Part shown: piece by piece, positions 28,801 through 40,800 of the stretch | Layout of the letters: every line of letters begins with the position of its first letter | How positions within the stretch are numbered: the stretch's first letter is position 1 | Source of the DNA: Distichodus sexfasciatus | Taxonomy: Eukaryota > Chordata > Actinopteri > Characiformes > Distichodontidae | Reading direction: 5' to 3' | DNA: 64,000 nt | NCBI GenBank assembly: GCA_032718565.1 | Contig: JAVGVS010000025.1 | Coordinates: 555,528 to 619,527, forward strand | Made by a program: the position numbers and the translations under genes | Notes under the pieces: generated by a model | Database searches by the model: none | What the model saw: the letters and a program-made list of their open reading frames with translations, nothing else | Told to the model about the DNA's origin: nothing

Positions 28801-31800
28801 AAGGGTCTCGGTGGATGAAGGCTCCCCCCTTTCCCCTGATAAAGGCAGGGGCTCGACGGCTTCATGATATTTAGATGAGCTTCAGCACGGGTGAGTGGTG
28901 ACTCGGAGCACTTTAGCGTGGAGTTGGAGGACATGCCCAAAGGGAGATGCAAAAAAATAAAATAAAATAAAGCTCTGATGGACCAGCTCATCCAACGGGC
29001 CAATTCGGTGGAGGTGAGTGAGAGGAAAGATGGAATCCGCTTAAACGCACAGACGAGTCGACCTCAGCCACCATGCCGCCTTTTAAAATGGCCCAAAGGA
29101 AAAAATGTTAGAGTGAGTTTGTTTACTTTTGCCAACTTGAGAGAGACCTTTGAGAAAGGAAAGAGGTACCATGAACAAAGAGCCAAAACATTATGACATT
29201 ATGCTGATTACTGAGGCCTTGACCCGTACAATATCTTACAACGCCGGTTTGAATCCAGGACTGGTAAAGGTACCACTGAGGTACTCAGGGGCAAGGTCCA
29301 TTCCCAAGCACTGCTCCCAGGGCACTGCCCATGTCAGCAGCCCACTGCGCCTTCAGGGATGGGTCAAAAGCAGAGGTCACATTTGGTTGTGGTGCACTGT
29401 GTGCTGTGATGCGTTCACAATGACAAATAATCACGCAGTTTCATTGGTGGTCATAATGTTTTGATCCGTCACTGTATAATTGCATCTCTTTAATTTCATA
29501 TTTGTTGTGAATATTTTCACAACTGCCATATTAATCAGAGGTGTTCTCCATGGGTTGTGAGCCTAATTTGGAAATGTAAGTAATGACATGAAATGAAATG
29601 TAATGGACTTTAGCCTTGACAGCCCTTGGACTTTGGTGAAGCGCCCAGCAGATGCCACTATTGTTTACTTTGATGAGTTCAGTTCAGTCCTGTGTTTCCT
29701 GTCAAGTTGTTGTCCCACCTTCCCTTTGTCTCTCACTGGCAGATCACTGTTCATTAGTTTATTCACCTGGTTCTTGTTTGTTTCAGTCCAGCCTCCTGTT
29801 TTGATTGGTTTTCACTTCATTGGTTTACACCGATTACTCTGATTGCTTTTTGATTGGTTCCCCTTTGTTTCATTGATCCAGCCCCTCATTTCTGTTTTAG
29901 GATTTAAGCTGAGTTTTCGCAATGTTTCTTGTTGGTCCACCCTCACACTCCTCTTCCTGTGTCAGCGTGCTGTGTGTTTCTCCCAAGAGCCTCAGAAGAG
30001 TTTTGTTTTGTTTGTGGCCCGCGTGCCGGGTTTATGTTGAAATTCTTTTTGTTTGAATAAAAGATGGCTTGCACCGTGCCCTCGCCTCATGTCATGCTGA
30101 CAGTACCCGATGTGACCGAGCTGATCCATTTCAATTATGTTAATCTGTCATCCGGCTAAAAATGTCAGAATGGCTACTTCCAAATCAGAAATATTTAATT
30201 TGGAATGTTAAACTGCAGTAAGTATGACATGAATTTAGACCTGTACTCAACGTAGGGTTTGTGAGTGAGCTAACATGCTAAAGAAAAATTGGGTCACGTC
30301 TCAAAGACGAGGTGAAGAAGCACTGCTATTAATGATGTGCGGTTGACACGGACAGATATTAAGAAGGCTCGATGCACACCAGTTTGTCTTTCATACTTTC
30401 TTCAAACCTCTTCTTCACCGACACCTCCCTTTTCCCACCTTCCCTCCCTCCATCCCCTCCCTCCCATCATCATCAAATGAAAAAGAAGATGAAGAAACAA
30501 AAAGGAGAGAGAGAGAGAGATACCTCCTTCCTGCGAAACTGCAGGTCACACCTCTGACTGCACTGATGGAGGGAAAGTAGAGCTATTAAAATGACAGGGA
30601 GACAGATCAAGTGTGACACATCAAAGAGGCCGGAAAAAGCCAGAAAAACTGAGCAACACAAGCTCGCTTCGCCCCCCTCAGCGGTGACGGCGGGGGCGGG
30701 GAGGAGAGAGAGGGAGAGAGAGAGAGAGAGAGAGCGAGAGAGAAAGAGATGAGGAGGGGGGAAATAAAACAACAAAGTCGACAAGCACGCACCGCATGGT
30801 CAACACGAGCACCCAGAGACTCGGGCGCTCCCTTCGGCCGCCCCCCCAGACCCAAAACGGCGCGTCGTCCCCGGCGACTACACGTCCGATGATTACGCTA
30901 TACGCACTCTCTGGCGCTCAGAGGGGCTAATTAATGCTTTAATATGCAAATGAGCGCCACAGTAAATTACACAGCTGGCAAATACGCCTGTTTTGCCCCT
31001 GAAAATACATCGGGAGCAGAGCGAGACAGTTTGGATGGAGGATGGAGAGAGGGATGAGAAAGAAAGAATGTGAGGGAATTCAGAATTTAGAACATTTTGG
31101 GGGGTATTGGGAATAAAGTTTACAGGGTTTCAGATTCAAATAACGACCGCTTCGCTGCTGTATCTGTTATGAGGGATTTTGTGGAGCCGTGTAACAAAAT
31201 GTAATACGCCACGATCCATCTCCCGGCCCAAAGAAAGACATGAAACTCAAATTCCAGAAACCCGAGTCGATTGCAGGCCGTACTCTGTAAAATTTGATTT
31301 GATCAGTGAGTCATGGTAACATACTTCATCGATTTACAACAATAATCTATAATTTTAGCTTTTGCTGGCTATGTGTAAGAGTGAACGTGTTCATATACCA
31401 CACAGGAATTGTATTGAAATTGGCAAGTTCAAATAGCAATATATTGTGGTTCATCCCAGTAATATACAACGTCTTACAGATAAATCAGGTAGAACATTAT
31501 TGATATTAATGTTATACCCGATTTATCTGTAAGATGTTGTATATTACGTTGAGCAATTTCCTTCGGGATGAATAAAGTTTTCTGATTCTGATTTCTAAAG
31601 ACGTATGTAAAGTTCTAAGTGAAACAGTATATTGTGGATTTGTTACAGATCAATACAAAACTAAAACTAAATAATGTGTTGAAATAACTTCTCTATCCAA
31701 TTTGATTCTAAACACACGGTAAACACACGACAGCACAGCACACAGTTCCCCCACAACGAAATGTGACCTCTGCATTTCACCCATCCGTGAAGAAGCAGTG

Positions 31801-34800
31801 GCCAGCTAACGTGGGCCGGGGAGCAGAGCTTGGGGAGAGTACCTTGCTCATGAGTACCTCAGTGGTAACTTTACCAGTCCTGGGGCGAACACCCTAATCG
31901 TTACACAATCATCTGCCTTTTTTACTCAAGCTTTTATATTAAAACAGATTGCATATTTTTATTAATGTGAATGTGTATTAACATATCCGCACTTAAACAG
32001 TTTTAGTAGGTTAATCTGGTATCTTTAATTTACCATTTCTCTGAATCTACTTGAAATTGCACAAATTATTATTTTGTGTTGAAGTAAATGAATGACATCA
32101 CTAACTAAATGAATTATTATTACCGTGTAGGCTGGAAGAGAGAAAGCATTCGCGAATGCAAAGCACCAAGAGAGAGACTCCAGAGTGGTTCGTTTTGAGG
32201 GGGCTAGTTTTGAGTCTAACGATCACGCTCTATAACGGGGCTGTCGTTTTCATGCCCCGGAAGGTTGTGAACATAACAGGAGATGATTTCTGGGGAGGTA
32301 TCACTGCGATATGCTGCACGCTGCCACCTTTTTTCTGCATGCATAACACAGAAAGTGGCGCTCACGATCCTACTGTTACATATTAGATAATTTTAGCATT
32401 AGTGTGCATGCTTAATGTTGCGTGCTAATGTGGAGTGGTGTTTTTGCAGTTTGACTGTAACTTTGGTGTAGGAAAGCTAAGTAAAGGATTTTTAAAGCAA
32501 TAGTCAGGGTGCACATGTTGCAAATGCCAGTGTTGTCCATGCATGCCGATGCAAGTTATCTTATCTTTCTTACATATTTTTAACAATGAAATGTCGAATC
32601 ACAACAAGGTTTCTTGATGTTTTGGAGGTAGAGATTGTTTCAATTTTTGCCTTGTGTAAGTTACATTCAAATGTGTAAGTTCTGTCCATTTCGCCTTTCA
32701 GAGCGGTACATTTTAAGGGTCGAGCGATTATCAGATGGGCCGATTATTTTGCAGATTATCTGTATTGGTGTTTAATTCTGACCATCACAGATATCAAGTA
32801 ATTACAAGGTGCGCTACTGCTACTGTGGTGCATCTCTTCTCTCCGTGCCCTTTGGTCTCGACTCGCTGTTTTATTTAATGTCCCACCCACAACAGTCTCT
32901 GATTGGCTATATGTCACATGAGATCTTTAAGTTTCAAATTTAAGTATTACAGTATAACCTTTAAGTTTCAAATTTAAGTATTACAGTATAACCTTTAAGA
33001 TTCAAATTTAAGTATTACAGTTTTATAATGCTACTAACATGTTTATTTATGTAAAACGTTTTTTTTATAAATAATAAAATTATTTAATTGAATTTTTGAG
33101 ATGGTGTTTGCAAAATTCAAAATATTGAGAGATTTTCTTTGCATATCAGTTCCAAATACCGGTTTTAGGCCTTGTTAACTAGCAATAACTGGTATCAATA
33201 TCGGCCATGAAAAACAATATCGGTCGACCTCTAGTACATTTCGATAGATACGGTCATGGATTCTTTTATCTTCACCAAGTTGGACTTCCTCCTCACAGCC
33301 CCAAGAGCACACTGTGATGCAATGAGTGTGCACTGTCTGGGCTCAGCAGCTTATCAGATTTCTACCAATTCAACACCAATGAGAAACACTCGCTAGTAGA
33401 AAATAATCTTTGCAAAAAGAGAAAAGCAATTGTATGTTTTGTTAGCATTTTGCCGCTCTACACCACTTCTCTACTAAAAAGCTAATGATAAAACAGTTAA
33501 GTTAGTAACATCTCTAATTTTAGTTAGCTACTCCCGCACTCTGGTGTTGTGTGTGTGTGTGTGTGTGTGTCAGGCTCTGTCAGGCCCAGGCTGAGTTGAT
33601 CTGTCATCAGTACCATGAGCAGAGGGATGCTCTTTCTCTCTCTCCATCGCTCAACCTCTCAGCTTTCACCATCAGAGAGCCAGCCACCATGACCAAACTC
33701 CAACTCCCCTAACGTCTCCACGCTCCAAGCAGGGCCTCGCTCCCCCAAAAGAGCCGGTTCCTCTCCAGCGCCCCACCTGCCCACGAGCGCACTGCGGGAA
33801 TCTCACTGCAAACTCACCGCCTTCTCAGGACAGAAATATATTTGCTGTTAACTGCGTAGGTGTCAGCGCCAGCGTTGTTTTCTGTATATGTCCTGATATA
33901 TTAAGTGAAAATAAGTAAGTGATTATTTGTCATTGTGAAGACACCACAGCACAGCACACAGTGCACCACAATCAATTGTGACCTCTGAGTTTGACCCATC
34001 CATGAAGGAGCAGGGAGCAGGTGACATGGCCAGTGCCAGGGCTCGTGAGTACCTCAGTGATACCTTTACCAGTCAGGGACTTGAACCGGCAACCTTCCGA
34101 TCATGGGGACAACTCCCTAAAACATTGGAAGTTTAGTTTAGTTCGGTTGTTCCTTATTTCCTTTCTGTTTCGGAAAACTGATTGGTTTGTGGCCTCAACA
34201 CTGACCCCTTGTGGAAACAAGAAACACTACAGACTACGATGCGCACCACGGAAGCAAGTAAATCATCAGAAATGTTAATAACGCACTTGTTTATGGATAC
34301 GCATGCGCAGTTTACAGCAAGTATATTTTCGCCTTTATTCAGCAACCACGTCTATAAGCAAACACTGGCGCAGGCGATTAGATCATCATCGCAAGCGTAT
34401 CAAGAGGCTTTGACATTGACCGGCCCAATATTTGAGATGCAAACAAACAAACAAAGGCACATCAAACATGAGAAGTCACGACCACAAACTTAACGTGGTA
34501 ACGGTTTTGGAACACTGGTCCCGAACGCTGTTGATTTCGGCAAAGTCCTGCGATAAGGCAAAAAAAAACAAAAAACCCATCGCTACCTTGTTCCAGCCAC
34601 TGGGAGCTTGCCCTTGGAATTCTGCATTTCATAAGACTCACTCTATGAATATTTTAGACGGGTAAATAATTAATAATTAACACCAAATAGGCCAATGATC
34701 AAATGAAGTAGCGCATCACCAGACACGGCAAATCAGACGCTGTAAACAAAGACCTAAGGACCGACGTTTTCTCCCTGCCACCTTCCTCCCTTTTTAAATA

Positions 34801-37800
34801 TGCGCATCCCAAATTTGCACCCTCCCCCCTCCCCCTCCCACGCGCGCACACACACACGCACACACACACACACACACACGTGCACTTTTCTGTTGGAAAA
34901 AATGAAAGAAAGAAATTTTCACATTTCTCGGGGCCGGGGAATTCCACGAGACTGAATCCGAGCACTTGATATGACCACCTGCTGGTTTCTGATGGAAAGA
35001 TTTTCTTTTTTAATACAATTGTCTCTCCTCCTGCCACATCGCGCTCGGCCTAGACAAATCCCTGCAGTGTCTCGGCGCACGGCCGCCATAAAATATGGCT
35101 CATTCTAATCGGTTAAATATCACCCTGCTGAACGGTTAATAATATGGTCCGGCATTTCTCCGTCGCTTTAAATAAAGGAAATTTCAAAAAGAAAGCTGCC
35201 GCTTTATCGAGCGTTTATGAATGAAATCTGAGGGATAAAAATGGCATATTATGAGATATAACTGATTGCTATGGCAGGGCGGTTTCCCGAAATCCTAAAA
35301 AAGAGACGAGCCGGGAGTTTGGTAAAAAGGAGAAGCCGGCTTTAGAGTGTATTTTAAAGTGAGCATTACTTTCCTTCGAGAATTTAATTAATGCTTTAAT
35401 ATGCAAATAAGTTCGAGGAGATAAAATCATGACAAACAGATGGCAACTAAGCTTAATTATTTTTTCTCTCCCTAATCGAGCAGGGGCACGCATTAAAGTC
35501 GTGGCGTCATTTTTCCAGGGCTTTCACAGTCATATTGGAAGTGGCACCTCGAAAAGAAGAAATTCCAGCAAGAGTCACAGTCTACTGGGCGTTTCGCTCC
35601 GCAGCCGAGTCGAGGAGGCAAACTTTGGCAGAAAGTGCACTCGCCCGGAGCTAGCATATGCGCTGTACTAATTTAAGGAGGAGTTAAGCAGCACATTTAT
35701 GGTCTGTAGGAAGCCGCATACACGCCGCAGACGGCATTGGCAGATAAATCCAACATTTTGCAATAATTTCTGCTCAAGTTACTTATACACTGAGAGTCAA
35801 AAATGAGAGCTCTGTATCATTACCCGTAAATGCGGCAAATGTAGAGCGATTTTCAACATTTTTTCAGTGTTGAATTTAGAATTAAATTTACCTTAAATGT
35901 GCAGCTACAATAGGCCTACCATGCGAATCCAAAAGTTGTCTGGAGCAAAGTGCCATCGATGACTGGCTTTGAACATTCTTTGACATTGTATTATTCAATA
36001 TTAACACTGACTTTCATCAATATTAAAATTTTGTCATTTTATATTATAGCTACACTTTTAAGGCATATAATACAATACTTGCTTTGTTACAAAGTGAATT
36101 CTGAATGCAACAGTGGAAAAGTTTAGAAAAGTGTCCACCGTTTACCCAAGTTACAGGGAAAGATATAGAGCTCTCTTTCGGACGCACTCAAGATTGATCT
36201 TAAATTAAGTGTAGGAAAATCCCGAAACTACTAAAAAGATCTACCCATTAAACCTGTTCAGAACCTATGCAGACAGAGCCCTGCTTCAACCTTTTTATAC
36301 ATGAATATTACAAGACTAGAATTTACTGGTTATTGGTTGTTTTAATGCTGACACCGTCTTGCTAAGACCTTGTGACACCAAAACTAGCACGAGGCTGTCA
36401 AAAATGTGTGAACTGGTCATTATGTAGGTCATTACTGGTATAAAAGTAGAACAAAGCTGCTGAACAATCCGTTTCATATCCACTGACCTTTTCTTCTTCT
36501 TCGGGGGTGGGGTCCAGCTCTAACTGGCAGAGGGAGCGGTTGATTTTTAGGGCCAGAGCGAGAGCCATTAGGCCTCCGGTCAGCACACGGTTCCGCTTCA
36601 CATCGAGAGTCCAGAGTAGACGACTCTCGGCAAGGAACTCAGCCAATGCCACGGCACCTGGCAAAAATATGAACGTAGATAGGACTGGCCAATTAATTGA
36701 AAAAATTGTCATAATTGACATTCAGAACATCTAATTGACTTAATCTTGCCTGTGTCAATCCTTATACTATTCTTAAACATTTTGTTATTGCTTTCCCATG
36801 TCGAGTCCCCTTAAAAACATACCACCGGGTGTGTTGTCATGTGTGTCTGTGTGTTTCCTTTCATTTTTTTTCAACATTTGCACTCTTATGTTAGATAAAA
36901 TATCCCGGTTTTAATAGTTACAGCATATTTATAGTAAAAACCTTGTCAGTGAACTATGAGGGCAAAAAACTAACATAATGGCCAATTATTTATTAATCAG
37001 AATCGGAAAAAGAATTCTATTGATCATGACACTGATTTGATATCGTATTGCCCAGCCCTAGATAGAGAGGGCCAGCTCTTCTCTACCTTCACAAGTTATT
37101 CCCACAGAGGCCAGGAGGAGCTGTGTTAGAGAGCGGTTGATCATGAGCGGCTCCTTCAACATGTGGATTCCTCTGTTTTCTAGCTTGTTCTCGCTAAGGT
37201 CCAACACTTCCAGTGTTCTCAAAATGGGCTGAAACATATAACATTAACCAAATTAAGACTGCAACAAAGAACTTATCTGTTGATGATTTTCGATTTGTCG
37301 ATATCCGATCCAGGTATTTGAGTCGTTATCGAATCAGTGCATCCCTACTTAGCAATGGGTCGCCCTCCTCCTAATCACTTCCACTCGATTTATGCAGTAA
37401 GGCTGTAAGAAAAGAGAGTGGAAGTGAGTAGCGGCAGGACAAAGTAACTAGCTTGGGAAAGCGCTCAGGGAAACGCAACACAAATCCAATGTTCAAGACC
37501 GAGGTAGCATGAAATCCCAGACAATTTTAGAATCCCAGCGGGACACATTTTTTAGGTCTTAAAAAGATTAAATGTCTGGGGAAAAGATAACTGCTCACCC
37601 CAGTATATATGTACGTGGAACAAATGTATAACTCCATGTGTAACTGCAAATAATGAATCTTGAATCATGGAGCAGTTTTGCACTTTATGAAATTAATGCA
37701 AAAGTTGTCGTAAGTTGTGGTTATTTACAAAGGCATTTGACTGTATGATCTCTGATGGCTGTATCTTGTTATAATTTGTAAAATTAGACATGTGGCATGA

Positions 37801-40800
37801 GCTCACAGTGTCTCCACCTCTACGCCATGTTAAGCTGATCTTTTTGCCCCACATCAAATCAGTAAATAACTAGCAAATGAAGTGTTCTGTTTAATTCCAT
37901 CTAAAGAATTCTTCTCTTTTTTAGGCTTATTTAAGGCCGTCAGTGCTGTTCCAGATGGTGAGCGTGTGTCATTCTGTACGATGTAAGTGTCATCCACGCA
38001 GCATTAGCAAAAGATAGACTCTCCAGAGCACATTAGCATCACCGTTTCTGACGCGTGATTAGCATCCCCGGAAAGCGCTAGATGGCAGGGGGACGTGAGG
38101 GACACGCTGCGCCGCGGAACAGAGTGAGCGCCGCGCTAACGCTCCGCTCTCATTAACGCACACAGACAGCCCCTTTAACTCTGAAAACAGCCCAAGATGA
38201 GCCAACTAAAGACTGTGTTTAAGCTCCCTGACAACACACACACACAAATCGCAAAAATCAACAAATGCGAAATTAACGGTTGTAAGATCCTGCACGGATC
38301 AGCTCAATCTCGCTCATTAGCACAATACCGTTTATTTACTTTACTTTGCCTTTTTAATTTCATAATTCTCAACGTTCTGTACTAACAGGAAGCTCAAAGC
38401 AAACTGTAGATGGCGAGATATTTAAACGCCACAAATCCTTTGCCTCAATTATGAGCGGTGTTAGCGATTAATTAAGGCGGTGCCATAAAACAAACTTGAC
38501 ATCTTTAAGGACGCCTGCCCATTTCTGTAAACGTCGGCCAAACAATATGGGAAATATCGTGAGTTAATTAGAGCTCCGGAGAGTTTCCTGCTCTGACCGA
38601 ATCACCCATTCATCCCTCCTGCTTATTTTAAAACCACCCCCGAATAAAGAAAGAGAGAAATAAAAAAACGGAGAGGTTAATAACAGCCCTTCCCGTGTCA
38701 TATTCGACACGACCAGCCATTGCACTAATTATATTCATTACGGCCGCATGGATGTCTACTTATCCTTCTTAATGACAGAGCACATGAAAAAGCCCACTAA
38801 ACACATATCTATTATTTAATCAAACTGTTCTCCTTTGGCGAGAGCGAGAAAAAAAAGGGAAGGAACCCGCTTTATTTTTGGCCTGGATGGAGCCTCAGCA
38901 AGGGCGCTGGCGGCCAAGGCGAGGCAAGACGAGACGAGACAAAAGGCGAGTCTTTAATTTATACCCTTTTGATTCGGACAGCCATTCAAATGACAGAAAG
39001 GTAGAGTTTATTCTGACAGTCACGGTTACTAAAGCGGAATGGATATTATTAGGGATTTACACATAAGCCATCTTGCCAGGAGAAGACGGACGGCTTCCTT
39101 TCTCTTCTCCTTTCTTCTTCTTCCCCCCGTCCCCGTCTGTCAAAATGCTTTTGGAGAAAAGGGAATCCAGGAGCTGTCAAAAAGATGTTTGAGCACTGTA
39201 GCCATGAAGATTAAAAAATCTGGGCCCCTTTGTTGGGGGATTGTAATATATTATGGATGCTGAACTTGCAGAAAATGTTTGAACAGATTATTAATCCAAT
39301 CTCAAGGATGACAAATATACAGTAGTGTGCAAAAGTCTTAAGCCACCCCATTTCTTTATATTTTGGTTAAAAAGAGCCAGACTTATTTTTTAATGTAGTC
39401 TTAAATCAGTGTACTTATTGTCTCATTTTTTATAGCAAAATATAAAGAAAGGTCAGTTGATAGTGTAAGAGATAGAGATAGAGATAGAGAGTTGGCCCTG
39501 TGATCACAGGATCAAGTCCGAGACTGGTAAAGATACCACTGAGGCACTCATGACCAAGGCACCGCCTCCAAGCACTGCCCACTGCTACTTCATGGATGGG
39601 TCAAATGCAGAGGTCACATTTGGTTGTGGTGGCCTATATACTGTGATGTATTTACAATTATGATCATTCATTCATTCATTCATTCATTCATTTATTTATT
39701 CATTACCTTAACCACTTAATCCCTATTGGGGTCATGGGGACTGGAGTCTGTCCTGGGACTATGGACATAAAGCAGGAACCAAACCTGGGCAGGTGCCAAC
39801 ACACCACATGGCAAACACATTCAAACAAACAGACTCAAATACACACCAGTGGGGGCAATTTAATTTAAGTGAGTGATTATTTGTCATTGTGAACACACCA
39901 CAGCACACAGTGCACCACAACCAAATGTGACCTCTGCATTTGACCGATCCATGAAAGAGCAGTGGGCAGCTGACATGGGTGGTACCCAGGGAGCGGTGCT
40001 TAGGGACGGTACCTTATGAGGTATGTGAGGAAACCTGAGCATAGGGAGAGCACGCAAACTCCACACAGAAAGACCCCACAGCCGACCCAGGAATCGAACC
40101 CAGGACCTTCTTGCTGCTAGGTGACAGCGCTAACACCCCCCCGACAAATAATTACTCACTTAAATCACTTAAATTTGCTTTACAGGAAAATGAGTAATGG
40201 CTCAACTTTTCCATAGCAATGTACACCAGAAGTGTTATTGTGCTGGAACGGACAATGAATATTTATACCAGACACATTAGCCAGAAACTAGAGAAATGGA
40301 AAGTAGTTTTGCGATAACAGAGGCTTACGTCTATTCTTACACACTTAACGCAATACAATTACGGCTTCATTATTGTTATATCACACTTCTCCAAACGTTT
40401 TACAATTACATCGTCAGTCAAAAAATGACCTCTATACCTTTGTCCATAACTTTGGCAAATGCGGTGTGAAATATTTGTAATTGGCAGAAAAATCCAAACC
40501 CATTAAAATATTGTCTGGAGCAAAACATAATTGACAATGCAATTGTCCAAACCTTGTAATTGCAAGCCAGACAATTGTTGTTAAATTTGGTCATAAATTG
40601 CCGTTTTATCATTCACAATTAAAGTTGTCATGTATCGTTAATATACAGTGTATCGTTGTGTGTAATCATCGTCATTTCACAAAGTATTGTAGCTACGCAT
40701 TTACGATGTGCTTGGAAATATAATCACATTGTAGCAAATTTAATTCTGAATGCAACAGAATTTCAAAAATATGACATTTGACAAAAGCCTAGATTTCCCT

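Larger units (their letters stand above)
1674..36487 (-). other. Intron 10 of the ppp1r37-like gene (34.8 kb), no other gene found
   Basis: Bounded by donor GTCAGT at 36487 and the acceptor at 1674. Repeats and candidate conserved islands are listed separately. The stretches 8090-9540, 10180-11500, 12210-13900, 25550-27320, 27510-28160 and 35790-36480 contain only short simple repeats, repeat relics or nothing recognised. Open frames there are short and have no domain or codon signal. Confidence 0.75.

Noticed and set aside
30372..30855. Ser/Leu-rich minus-strand frames
   Set aside because: Read through GA microsatellites; low complexity.
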